Translations under genes and position numbers: made by a program | NCBI GenBank assembly: GCA_958427155.1 | Contig: CAUABB010000012.1 | Coordinates: 1-15,623, forward strand | Direction of reading: 5' to 3' | Source: an uncultured Oscillospiraceae bacterium | Lineage (GTDB): Bacteria; Bacillota; Clostridia; Oscillospirales; Ruminococcaceae | Length of the DNA: 15,623 nucleotides | The notes under the pieces: model-generated | Database searches by the model: none | Seen by the model: only the letters and a program-made list of their open reading frames with translations | Told to the model about the DNA's origin: nothing | Shown here: positions 1 to 6,879 of the stretch, in pieces | How the letters are laid out: the number at the start of each line of letters is the position of its first letter | Numbering within the stretch: the stretch's first letter is position 1

Positions 1-368
1 TATTTCCGGTGCCGGTTTTGTATCTGCTGCTTTTTTGTATCGGAGTCGGCCTGATTTTAAGTGCGCTCACGGTCTTTTTTCGGGATATTATGCATCTGTG
101 GGGAGTTTTGACTACCGCCTGGATGTACCTGACGCCGATTATATACCCGATGGAGTTGATCGAGCAGAGCGGTAACCAGATTGTGATGGCGATTATTCAG
201 CTCAACCCGATCTACCACTTCGTCACCTATTTTCGCGATATTATGATGTACGGTTCCGTTCCGGGACTTTCCGCTAACCTGATCTGTTTGGCATGGGGGA
301 TTGGTGCGGTGCTCCTGGGGCTCCTGGCCTTTAAAAAGATGCAGGACAAATTTATTCTCCACATTTAG
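1..368 (+). CDS. ABC-2 type polysaccharide export permease, C-terminal part (5' end outside window)
   Basis: This is the C-terminal 121 residues or so of the membrane subunit of a polysaccharide ABC exporter (TagG/RgpC/Wzm type), which moves an undecaprenyl-linked glycan to the outer face of the membrane. The frame is open from the first complete codon at 3, so the GTG at 9 is an internal valine, not a start. About four hydrophobic segments are visible. The first is a leucine/valine-rich helix, followed by the conserved ABC-2 region with FFRD, then a proline-rich TPIIYP stretch and an LNP motif before the last helices. The protein ends in the charged, aromatic tail KKMQDKFILHI that is usual in this family. 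The ATPase starts 18 bases after the stop, which supports a permease-ATPase pair. The family is clear; the exact polymer exported is inferred from the neighbours. Confidence 0.9.
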   Translation, partial: FPVPVLYLLLFCIGVGLILSALTVFFRDIMHLWGVLTTAWMYLTPIIYPMELIEQSGNQIVMAIIQLNPIYHFVTYFRDIMMYGSVPGLSANLICLAWGIGAVLLGLLAFKKMQDKFILHI

Positions 369-386
369 TTTGAAGGAGGGGAAGAG

Positions 387-1124
387 ATGGCGGAAAATGA
401 AAACGCGGTGGAAGTGCGCGGCGTTGAAATGGATTTCAACATGAGCAAGGAAAGGCTTGAAAACTTGAAAGAGTATTTTATCAAGCTGGTAAAACGGCAG
501 CTGCATTTTGAGCGTTTTGTAGCTTTGAAAGATATTACTCTTGATATTCCAAAAGGCGATGTCTTTGGAATCGTCGGGTTGAACGGATCTGGGAAAAGCA
601 CCCTGCTTAAGGTGATTTCCGGAATTCTCAAGCCCACCGAGGGTTCGGTGAAGGTAAATGGAAGCATTGCCCCGTTAATTGAATTGGGGGCGGGCTTTGA
701 TATGGAGTTAACCGCCCGTGAAAATATTTATTTGAACGGATCGGTTCTCGGTTACTCCAAAGCGCAGATGGACGAGCATTTTGAAGATATTGTAGAGTTT
801 TCTGAGATGCGTGAGTTTCTGGACGCGCCAATGAAAAATTATTCTTCTGGTATGGTGGCCAGAATTGGTTTTGCAATCGCCACTATGGTGAAGCCTGAAA
901 TTCTGATTGTAGACGAAATCCTCGCGGTCGGAGATTTTCACTTTCAGGAAAAATGTGAGCGCCGGATTGCCGAGATGATGGAAGGCGGTACCACAGTTAT
1001 TATTGTTTCTCATACGCTTGGGCAGATTGAACGTCTTTGTAAACACGTTGTCTGGCTGGAAAAGGGACATATTAAAATGATCGGTGATGTAGACACGGTC
1101 TGCACCGCGTATAAGCAGAGCTGA
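387..1124 (+). CDS. Polysaccharide ABC exporter ATP-binding protein (TagH/RgpD/Wzt type)
   Basis: This 245-residue ATPase would power the permease encoded just upstream. Walker A is GLNGSGKST (residues 64-72), the ABC signature is YSSGM (about 152-156), Walker B is ILIVDE with D176 and catalytic E177, and the H-loop histidine is H209. The N-terminus has the insert typical of TagH/Wzt proteins: a helix rich in E, K and L before a second strand (FVALKDITLDIPKGD). The start ATG has an excellent AAGGAGG site at 373-379. The protein ends soon after the nucleotide-binding domain. It therefore lacks the C-terminal carbohydrate-binding domain of Wzt proteins that recognise a capped chain end, and also the long extension of Bacillus TagH. 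A short ATPase suggests export that does not depend on a terminal cap. Confidence 0.93.
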   Translation: MAENENAVEVRGVEMDFNMSKERLENLKEYFIKLVKRQLHFERFVALKDITLDIPKGDVFGIVGLNGSGKSTLLKVISGILKPTEGSVKVNGSIAPLIELGAGFDMELTARENIYLNGSVLGYSKAQMDEHFEDIVEFSEMREFLDAPMKNYSSGMVARIGFAIATMVKPEILIVDEILAVGDFHFQEKCERRIAEMMEGGTTVIIVSHTLGQIERLCKHVVWLEKGHIKMIGDVDTVCTAYKQS

Positions 1125-1138
1125 AAGGGGGCGGAGAT

Positions 1139-2971
1139 TTGCAGTCATCAACTGGAGGGGCGTTTCGCCGCTTGATTTTAAAGATGAGCCGTTTTGGACC
1201 AGTAATGCTGTTGCGCAGAGGCTGGGGAAGTGTTAAAAAACGTGGTGTGAGAGAGACAGTTCGCGCTGTAAACCACCGCCTTTTCTACAGTAAAAATTAC
1301 AGCCGTTATTTGAAACGCCGTTGTCTTCCTTCAGAACAAGAACTTGTTGAACAGAGGGGGACGCAGTTTGAGAAAACACCGGTATTCAGCGTGGTAGTTC
1401 CTTTGTATAACACACCTGAACGTTATCTCAGAGAGATGCTGGATTCAGTCTGTACACAAACCTATCCGTATTGGGAACTCTGCCTTGCGGATGGAAGTGA
1501 CGTTGAGCATCCGGAGGTAGAGAAAATCTGTTGTGACTATGCGAAGAAGGATTCCCGGATTCGTTATCAGAAGCTTGAAAAAAATGAGGGGATTTCTGAA
1601 AATACCAACCGTGCGGTCGAGATGGCGGAAGGCGATTATATAGCGTTGCTTGATCATGATGATCTCCTTCATCCCAGCGCTCTTTTTGAATGCGCAAAAG
1701 CTGTTCAGGACGGTGCAGATTTTATCTATTCGGATGATATGACTTTCGAAGGGGAACTTTCCCATGTTTTGAGGATCCATTTTAAGCCCGATTTTTCCCC
1801 CGATTATCTCCGCTCTTTAAATTATATCTGTCATCTTTCAGTATACAGCAGAGAATTGGCGAAACACGCTGGAAAATTTTCGGATCGATATAACGGAAGT
1901 CAGGATTACGATATGATTCTGCGGCTGACCGAGCAGGCGAAAAAGGTGGTTCATATCCCAAAGGTTCTTTATTTTTGGAGAAGCCATTCTGCTTCGGTCG
2001 CTTCAGATATTGGGGCGAAGCCTTACTGTATCGAGTCGGCGAAACGTGCGCTGACTGATCATCTGGAACGGATTGGACTCAAAGGGCAGGTGAGCGATTC
2101 TCTGGCTCCGACCACCTATAAAATTAATTACGAGCTGGAAGATTGTCCTCTGGTTTCAATTTTGATCCCTAACAGGGAGCAAAAAACTGTGCTGAAGACC
2201 TGTCTGGACTCTATTCTGGAAAGATCCACCTACCCCAATTATGAAATCGTCATAATCGAAAACAACAGTATTTCCGAAGAAATTTTTTCTTATTATGAGG
2301 AAATTCAGAAAAACAAACGGATCAGGGTTGTCCGATGGGAGGGAGAAGGATTTAACTTTTCCGCTCTCAATAACTTTGGTGCACAAAACGCTTCGGGAAA
2401 GTATCTGCTGCTTCTCAATAACGATGTGGAAGTGATTACACCCGACTGGATCGAAGAGATGTTAATGTATGCACAGCGGAAGGACGTTGGAGCGGTAGGT
2501 GCTAAGCTGTATTACCCGGATGGTACGATTCAGCACGCAGGGATTATTCTGGGAATTGGAGGAATTGCTGGGCACTCTCATAAAGGTTATGACGGCAGAT
2601 CGTACGGCTATTTTAATCGTTTGACGGTAGCGCAGAATCTGAGTGCTGTAACAGCTGCCTGCCTGTTAGTGCGCAGGGATGTTTTTGAGCAGGTTGGCGG
2701 AATGGATGAAACACTTCAGGTTGCGTTTAATGATGTTGATTTTTGCCTGAAAGTTCGGGAGGCAGGTTATCTGAACGTCTTTACGCCGTATGCGGAGCTT
2801 TATCATTATGAGTCTAAAAGCAGGGGAGTGGAGAACACCCCTGAAAAAGAGGCCAGGTTTGCACGAGAAGTCTGTTTGATGCAGGAACGCTGGGGGCAGA
2901 TAATCCAAAAGGGTGATCCGTATTACAACCCAAACCTGACGCTTAACAGTGAGAAGTTTTTGCTGTCTTAA
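1139..2971 (+). CDS. Tandem two-domain GT2 glycosyltransferase, rhamnan/O-antigen type
   Basis: This 610-residue cytoplasmic protein carries two family 2 glycosyltransferase domains. After a basic N-terminal region of about 80 residues, domain 1 opens with FSVVVPLYNTP (83-93) and has the acidic metal/nucleotide-binding motif DHDD (172-175). Domain 2 opens near residue 337 with VSILIPN and has LLNNDVEV near 424-431. The tract DGTIQHAG follows, and then the GG-D/E-VAFNDVDFCLK block common in rhamnosyltransferases. The C-terminal GDPYYNPNLTL tail is characteristic of this large family. The TTG start is placed after a GGGGGCGGAG site and lies 14 bases past the ATPase stop. Proteins of this layout typically add two different linkages or extend a repeat, so this is a likely backbone-building enzyme. 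The donor is not readable from sequence; dTDP-L-rhamnose is plausible because rfbC is in the locus. Confidence 0.88.
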   Translation: MQSSTGGAFRRLILKMSRFGPVMLLRRGWGSVKKRGVRETVRAVNHRLFYSKNYSRYLKRRCLPSEQELVEQRGTQFEKTPVFSVVVPLYNTPERYLREMLDSVCTQTYPYWELCLADGSDVEHPEVEKICCDYAKKDSRIRYQKLEKNEGISENTNRAVEMAEGDYIALLDHDDLLHPSALFECAKAVQDGADFIYSDDMTFEGELSHVLRIHFKPDFSPDYLRSLNYICHLSVYSRELAKHAGKFSDRYNGSQDYDMILRLTEQAKKVVHIPKVLYFWRSHSASVASDIGAKPYCIESAKRALTDHLERIGLKGQVSDSLAPTTYKINYELEDCPLVSILIPNREQKTVLKTCLDSILERSTYPNYEIVIIENNSISEEIFSYYEEIQKNKRIRVVRWEGEGFNFSALNNFGAQNASGKYLLLLNNDVEVITPDWIEEMLMYAQRKDVGAVGAKLYYPDGTIQHAGIILGIGGIAGHSHKGYDGRSYGYFNRLTVAQNLSAVTAACLLVRRDVFEQVGGMDETLQVAFNDVDFCLKVREAGYLNVFTPYAELYHYESKSRGVENTPEKEARFAREVCLMQERWGQIIQKGDPYYNPNLTLNSEKFLLS

Positions 2972-3006
2972 AATAAACCATAGCTGGATAAAGAAAAGGT
3001 GAAGTT

Positions 3007-3903
3007 ATGAAAAGAGTTTTAGTAACCGGTGCCAATGGATATATCGGTCGTTATGTGGTAAAAGCACTCCTTGATTTAGGCGCTGAGGTAATAGCGGTCG
3101 ACCTTTCTCACGATGGGATTGATCCGCGGGCAGAAATTGCGGATTACAATATATTTGAGGCAGATGAGAAAGCTTATGAAAGTTTAGGAAAGCCTGATGT
3201 CTGTATTCATCTTGCTTGGAAAGACGGCTTTGTGCATAACGCGCCGTCTCATATGGAGGATCTTCCCAAGCATTATCATTTTATTGAGCAGATGGTTTCC
3301 GGAGGTTTAAAACATCTGGCGGTCATGGGCTCGATGCATGAGGTGGGCTATACAGTAGGCGCGGTCACAGAAAATACGCCTGCCAATCCGCGTAGTATGT
3401 ATGGAATAGCAAAGAACGCTCTGCGTCAGTCTTTGGATGTTTTACAGCAAACTCAGAAGTTTACCCTACAATGGCTTCGTGGCTACTATATTTATGGAGA
3501 CGACAAGCGGAATAATTCCGTATTTGCCAAACTTTTACTGAAAGCGGAAGAAGGGGCCGCGACTTTCCCGTTTACCAGTGGAAAAAACAAGTACGATTTC
3601 ATTGAGGTTCATGATCTCGCTTTTGAGATCGCGATTGCTTCCCTTCAAGAAGAGATTACCGGAGTAATTAACTGTTGTTCTGGAAAGCCGGTTTCTCTTA
3701 AGGATAAAGTTGAAGAGTTCATCGCCGAAAAGGGACGTAAAATTGAGTTGGAATATGGAGCTTTTCCGGAACGTGTTTATGATTCTCCCGAAATATATGG
3801 AGACTGCACTAAAATAAAAGCAATTCTTCAGGAAAGTATGGGCAACTACGGGCAGGATAATGATGTAAGAATTCGGAATTTGCTTGAGAAACTGGGAGGT
3901 TAA
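3007..3903 (+). CDS. NAD(P)-dependent epimerase/dehydratase, extended SDR
   Basis: This is a 298-residue extended short-chain dehydrogenase that probably makes or modifies a nucleotide sugar. The Rossmann glycine motif GANGYIG sits at residues 8-14. The catalytic pair Y132 and K136 lies in YGIAK. The usual serine/threonine position appears in GSMHEVGY (about 108-115) rather than the commoner S-S/T-x-x-Y-G form. A later block ending in DFIEVHDLA matches the substrate-side region of nucleotide-sugar enzymes. The ATG follows an AAAAGGTGAAG site. The gene sits between two glycosyltransferase genes, so its product is probably a donor used by one of them. It could be a 4-ketoreductase or epimerase acting on a dTDP-6-deoxy-hexose, but RmlD, talose or fucose-type activity cannot be told apart by eye. 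The SDR class is certain; the reaction is not. Confidence 0.8.
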   Translation: MKRVLVTGANGYIGRYVVKALLDLGAEVIAVDLSHDGIDPRAEIADYNIFEADEKAYESLGKPDVCIHLAWKDGFVHNAPSHMEDLPKHYHFIEQMVSGGLKHLAVMGSMHEVGYTVGAVTENTPANPRSMYGIAKNALRQSLDVLQQTQKFTLQWLRGYYIYGDDKRNNSVFAKLLLKAEEGAATFPFTSGKNKYDFIEVHDLAFEIAIASLQEEITGVINCCSGKPVSLKDKVEEFIAEKGRKIELEYGAFPERVYDSPEIYGDCTKIKAILQESMGNYGQDNDVRIRNLLEKLGG

Positions 3904-3906
3904 TCG

Positions 3907-4812
3907 GTGAATAGTTCGCTGCAGATTCAGTCTGTCATTTATCATAATGAAAAAGAGGCGCTTTTCCGGGCGATGGACAGCATTTCTAACGCCATCAGAA
4001 TCAGTAGAAAGCGGGATCATGAAATAGGTGATGTCACGCTTTGTTATGGAGACGCGTCCAAAGAGCCGGTTTTTACCGAAAAAGAGGTTTCGGATATTTC
4101 CACCCGTTATCAGGAGTGGTTTTCGTTTCGTTACACTTTTTTTGGGGAGAATACTGGAACAGCGAAAGGGCATAACAGGCTGGGGGAAAATTGTGAAGCC
4201 GAATATATGATGATTATGAATCCGGATGTTTTGCTTTCTCCGCATTTTTTTAGAGCCATTATGCGTCCGTTTCACGATTCGTCTCTGAATGCCGGATTGG
4301 TAGAGGCGCGTCAGACACCGATAGAGCATCCAAAGGATTATGACATTAAAACCGGGGAAACCGGCTGGGCAACAACGGCCTGTGCGGTATTTCCAACTGA
4401 GATCTTCCAGCAGATAGGCGGTTTTGATGCAGAGTCCTTTTTTATGTATTGTGATGATTTGGATTTTTCCTGGAGAATTCGTCTGTTGGGCAAAAAGATT
4501 ATTTACCAGCCTTTGGCTCCAGTATTTCACGCGAAACGTCTTTCGGCGACGGGAGCCTGGAAACCGACAGCCGCAGAAGTGTATTATTCTGCTGAGGCCG
4601 CGCTATTTCTGGCTTATAAATGGTCAGCGAACAAACGCTGCGAAGAGTTGGTGAGCCAGTTTTCGGGCAGTCAGGACGAAAATTTAAAAAAGGCGGCTGA
4701 TACCTTTTTAAAGAGAAAGGCGGAGGGCAGCCTTCCCGATCAGATTGACAAGGATCATAAAGTGGCGGAATTTCATGGGAATTATTACTGTAAGCACCGT
4801 TTTGTGTTATAA
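3907..4812 (+). CDS. GT2 glycosyltransferase, WbbL/rhamnosyltransferase-like
   Basis: This is a 301-residue cytoplasmic family 2 glycosyltransferase. Its features match WbbL-type rhamnosyltransferases: a GTAKGHNRL segment followed by the acidic motif NPDV (residues 105-108) in place of DxD. Further on, GGFDAESFFMYCDDLDFSWR supplies the conserved D-D-x-D acceptor/catalytic block, followed by GKKI and PVFHAKR. The N-terminal nucleotide-binding strand is less standard than usual, starting SVIYHNEKEALF. The start is GTG at 3907, three bases after the preceding stop. Its ribosome site GGGAGGT lies inside the end of the SDR gene, so the two are probably translationally coupled. It likely transfers one sugar, possibly rhamnose, onto the lipid-linked chain. 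The acceptor is unknown. Confidence 0.82.
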   Translation: MNSSLQIQSVIYHNEKEALFRAMDSISNAIRISRKRDHEIGDVTLCYGDASKEPVFTEKEVSDISTRYQEWFSFRYTFFGENTGTAKGHNRLGENCEAEYMMIMNPDVLLSPHFFRAIMRPFHDSSLNAGLVEARQTPIEHPKDYDIKTGETGWATTACAVFPTEIFQQIGGFDAESFFMYCDDLDFSWRIRLLGKKIIYQPLAPVFHAKRLSATGAWKPTAAEVYYSAEAALFLAYKWSANKRCEELVSQFSGSQDENLKKAADTFLKRKAEGSLPDQIDKDHKVAEFHGNYYCKHRFVL

Positions 4813-4827
4813 GGGGAGAAAGATGCG

Positions 4828-5337
4828 ATGAGTGAAAAACAGTACATCTGTAAAAACAGCGGTGTTGTTGAAAATACCGTCGGTCTGATGCGGGACTTAA
4901 ATTGCAAAGAGGGCTTGGTACTTGATTTTACAGGAGGAGAGCCGGGGCTTCGCGAAGCTCTTTTAAACGCGTTTGAGGGGCTCTCCTTTGCGGATTTGGC
5001 GGAGGACGGCGGCTCCATGGAAACAGAAGATGAGCAGAAGGCGCTGCAAGAGATTGAGAAGGTGGTTGGCGGCCATAAAGTCGCAGCAGCGCTTTTCCTC
5101 GGCATTGAAAAGTGCGAGAAGGCTTCTTGTCTACTAAACCTTGCCGAGAAACTCTCTTCCCAAAACGGGAATTTTCCCATTATTTTAAGCGCCTCCAATA
5201 TCGCGCACAAAGATATTGCGATGAAACTTTTAGAAGGCCGTTTTGATTATTTGCAGGACGGGCTGATCCAAAAGGGAATCTGTTTTTATACGTCACGTTC
5301 CCTGGATGAGCTGGCTGAGAAAGCAGGTTTGAAAAGG
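4828..5337 (+). other. Degenerate SAM-methyltransferase domain (N-terminal part of the 680-residue GT2)
   Basis: This covers residues 1-170 of the fusion protein. The order of elements matches methyltransferase family 11/23-type domains of surface-polysaccharide clusters, including the late PN-x-x-H, LL-x-GRFDY, GLLD and FFT landmarks (here SNIAH, LLEGRFDY, GLIQ and FYT). The glycine loop reads LDFTGGEPG instead of LDxGCGxG. The central acidic ribose-binding strand and the LEH motif are not recognisable. It is probably a structural or acceptor-binding relic. The call rests on motif order read by eye. Confidence 0.6.
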
Positions 5338-6870
5338 CAGGCTTCTAATGATATAGAGGTAATAGAAACCGAACAGCATTTTCCGGAAGAAAGCAGCATT
5401 CTGGCGGAAGGTACGATGATCCATGAATATCTGGAATGGCTTACGAAGACCATCAATCCGTCGTCTGAGGTCAGCCGGTTTGTGAGGGCTTACGTTCCGG
5501 CTTCTTCTAAGAAGGTGGAGACGGAAGAAAAAAGGCCGTTCCTGACGGTCGTCACCCGCACTCAGGGGCGGCGTCCTGAGGCTCTCAATGAAACATTCCT
5601 TTGCCTGACAGGTCAAAGCGATACCGATTTCGAACTCTTGGTAATGGGTCATAATCTGTCTGAGGAACAGAATCAGCTTGTCAGCGGAATGATTGAGGAC
5701 CTTCCCCAGTGGCTTCGGGAAAAAACCCGGTTAATTCCTGTTCAGGGCGGAACCCGTACAACACCGTTAAACGCGGGCTTTGCCGCTGCCAGAGGACAGT
5801 ATATAGCGATCTTGGATGATGACGATATTGTTTTTGACAACTGGGTGGAAGGCTTTCGCACTTTGGCCAAAGAACATTCGGGTGCGGTGCTGCACGGATA
5901 TACAATCGTTCAGGATTGGATGACGATAGAAACACCAGAGGGAGTTGACGGGCTGAGAGCCGTCGATGCGCCGTCTAACAAATACTGTCGGGAATATAAC
6001 CACTTAAATCAACTGGTTGTAAATCACTGTCCCCCTGTTGGTCTGGCTTTTCCGGCATACGCGTTTCAGGAACTTGGTATCCATTTTGATGAGACGATGA
6101 CCACGACAGAAGACTGGGATTACATGATGCGTGTAATCTTTCTTTGCGGGGCCGCAACTTATAAAACCCCATTTTGCATTTATCGCTGGTGGACTAATTC
6201 TGAAAGTTCACAGACACTTCACAGTAAAAAAGAATGGGATATAAATTATCGAAGAATCAAAGATAAATTTAATGAAACTCCGTTGATTCTTCCAAAAGGA
6301 AGTGCTGCGAAACTTGCTTCTATGCAGGAGGGAGACTCTACCGCATTTCAAAAATTGAATGAAGAAGAGGTCACCCTTTATTATAACTTAGGAGGGGGCT
6401 ATTCAGAAGGTTGTACAATTCCTGCCGTAAAAAGTGAAAATCCAGAGTGGGTATTCCAGTTTGTGGATTTTTCGCAAAAAGGAGAAATTGCCTCTCTTCG
6501 TTTTGATCCGAGTTTTTATGGGTTTGTAACGGTTGAGGAGATGGAAATCCTGGTAATAACCAAAAACGGGGACGAGCTTTTATATAAAGGGAAACAATTG
6601 CTTCATAATGGCCATCAGCTGGATGACCGAACGGTTATCTTTGTAAAAAGTGATCCGCAGTTTATCATCAATTTTAAATCTCCTGTGGAAATAAATGAAG
6701 TTTTTCTACGTTACCATTTAAAAAAGAGAATATCAGATCAGGATCTTGATCAGGTAATCCGTTTTAAAGGAATCAAACAGCGGATGAAACGCTGGCTTCG
6801 AGGTATATTAAACAAGGGTGGATTTAGTGCAAAATTGATCAGTTTTGTGGTAAAGCTGCTGAGAAGATAG
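4828..6870 (+). CDS. GT2 glycosyltransferase with N-terminal degenerate methyltransferase-like domain
   Basis: This 680-residue protein has three parts. Residues 1-170 look like an eroded class I SAM methyltransferase. LDFTGGEPG (32-40) sits where the SAM-binding LDxGCGxG motif is expected. The block N124-Y154 (SNIAH, LLEGRFDY, GLIQKG, FYT) copies the C-terminal signature of methyltransferases found in sugar clusters. Residues 237 to about 450 are a GT2 domain: FLTVVTRTQGR, a GGTRTTPLNAGFAAARG segment, the acidic motif DDDD (330-333) and the acceptor-side TEDWDYMMR with E428 and D429. The remaining 200 residues or so are rich in beta-like segments and end in basic helices that may touch the membrane. 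The ATG at 4828 follows AAGGGGAGAA. The GT2 activity is likely; methyl transfer is doubtful because motif I is damaged. Confidence 0.82.
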   Translation: MSEKQYICKNSGVVENTVGLMRDLNCKEGLVLDFTGGEPGLREALLNAFEGLSFADLAEDGGSMETEDEQKALQEIEKVVGGHKVAAALFLGIEKCEKASCLLNLAEKLSSQNGNFPIILSASNIAHKDIAMKLLEGRFDYLQDGLIQKGICFYTSRSLDELAEKAGLKRQASNDIEVIETEQHFPEESSILAEGTMIHEYLEWLTKTINPSSEVSRFVRAYVPASSKKVETEEKRPFLTVVTRTQGRRPEALNETFLCLTGQSDTDFELLVMGHNLSEEQNQLVSGMIEDLPQWLREKTRLIPVQGGTRTTPLNAGFAAARGQYIAILDDDDIVFDNWVEGFRTLAKEHSGAVLHGYTIVQDWMTIETPEGVDGLRAVDAPSNKYCREYNHLNQLVVNHCPPVGLAFPAYAFQELGIHFDETMTTTEDWDYMMRVIFLCGAATYKTPFCIYRWWTNSESSQTLHSKKEWDINYRRIKDKFNETPLILPKGSAAKLASMQEGDSTAFQKLNEEEVTLYYNLGGGYSEGCTIPAVKSENPEWVFQFVDFSQKGEIASLRFDPSFYGFVTVEEMEILVITKNGDELLYKGKQLLHNGHQLDDRTVIFVKSDPQFIINFKSPVEINEVFLRYHLKKRISDQDLDQVIRFKGIKQRMKRWLRGILNKGGFSAKLISFVVKLLRR

Positions 6871-6879
6871 GAGGTATTC

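Noticed and set aside
9..11. GTG at 9 as start of the first gene
   Set aside because: The frame is open to the window edge and the protein is only the C-terminal part of an ABC permease, so this is an internal valine.
3535..4530. Long open frame on the minus strand (331 codons)
   Set aside because: It lies opposite the SDR and the WbbL-like GT2, both of which have clear family motifs. The antisense product is rich in basic and aromatic residues with no recognisable domain and no ribosome site.
4823..4831. Two-codon frame ATG CGA TGA overlapping the ATG of the 680-residue protein
   Set aside because: It could be a minimal leader affecting initiation, but such a short string is expected by chance and nothing else supports it.
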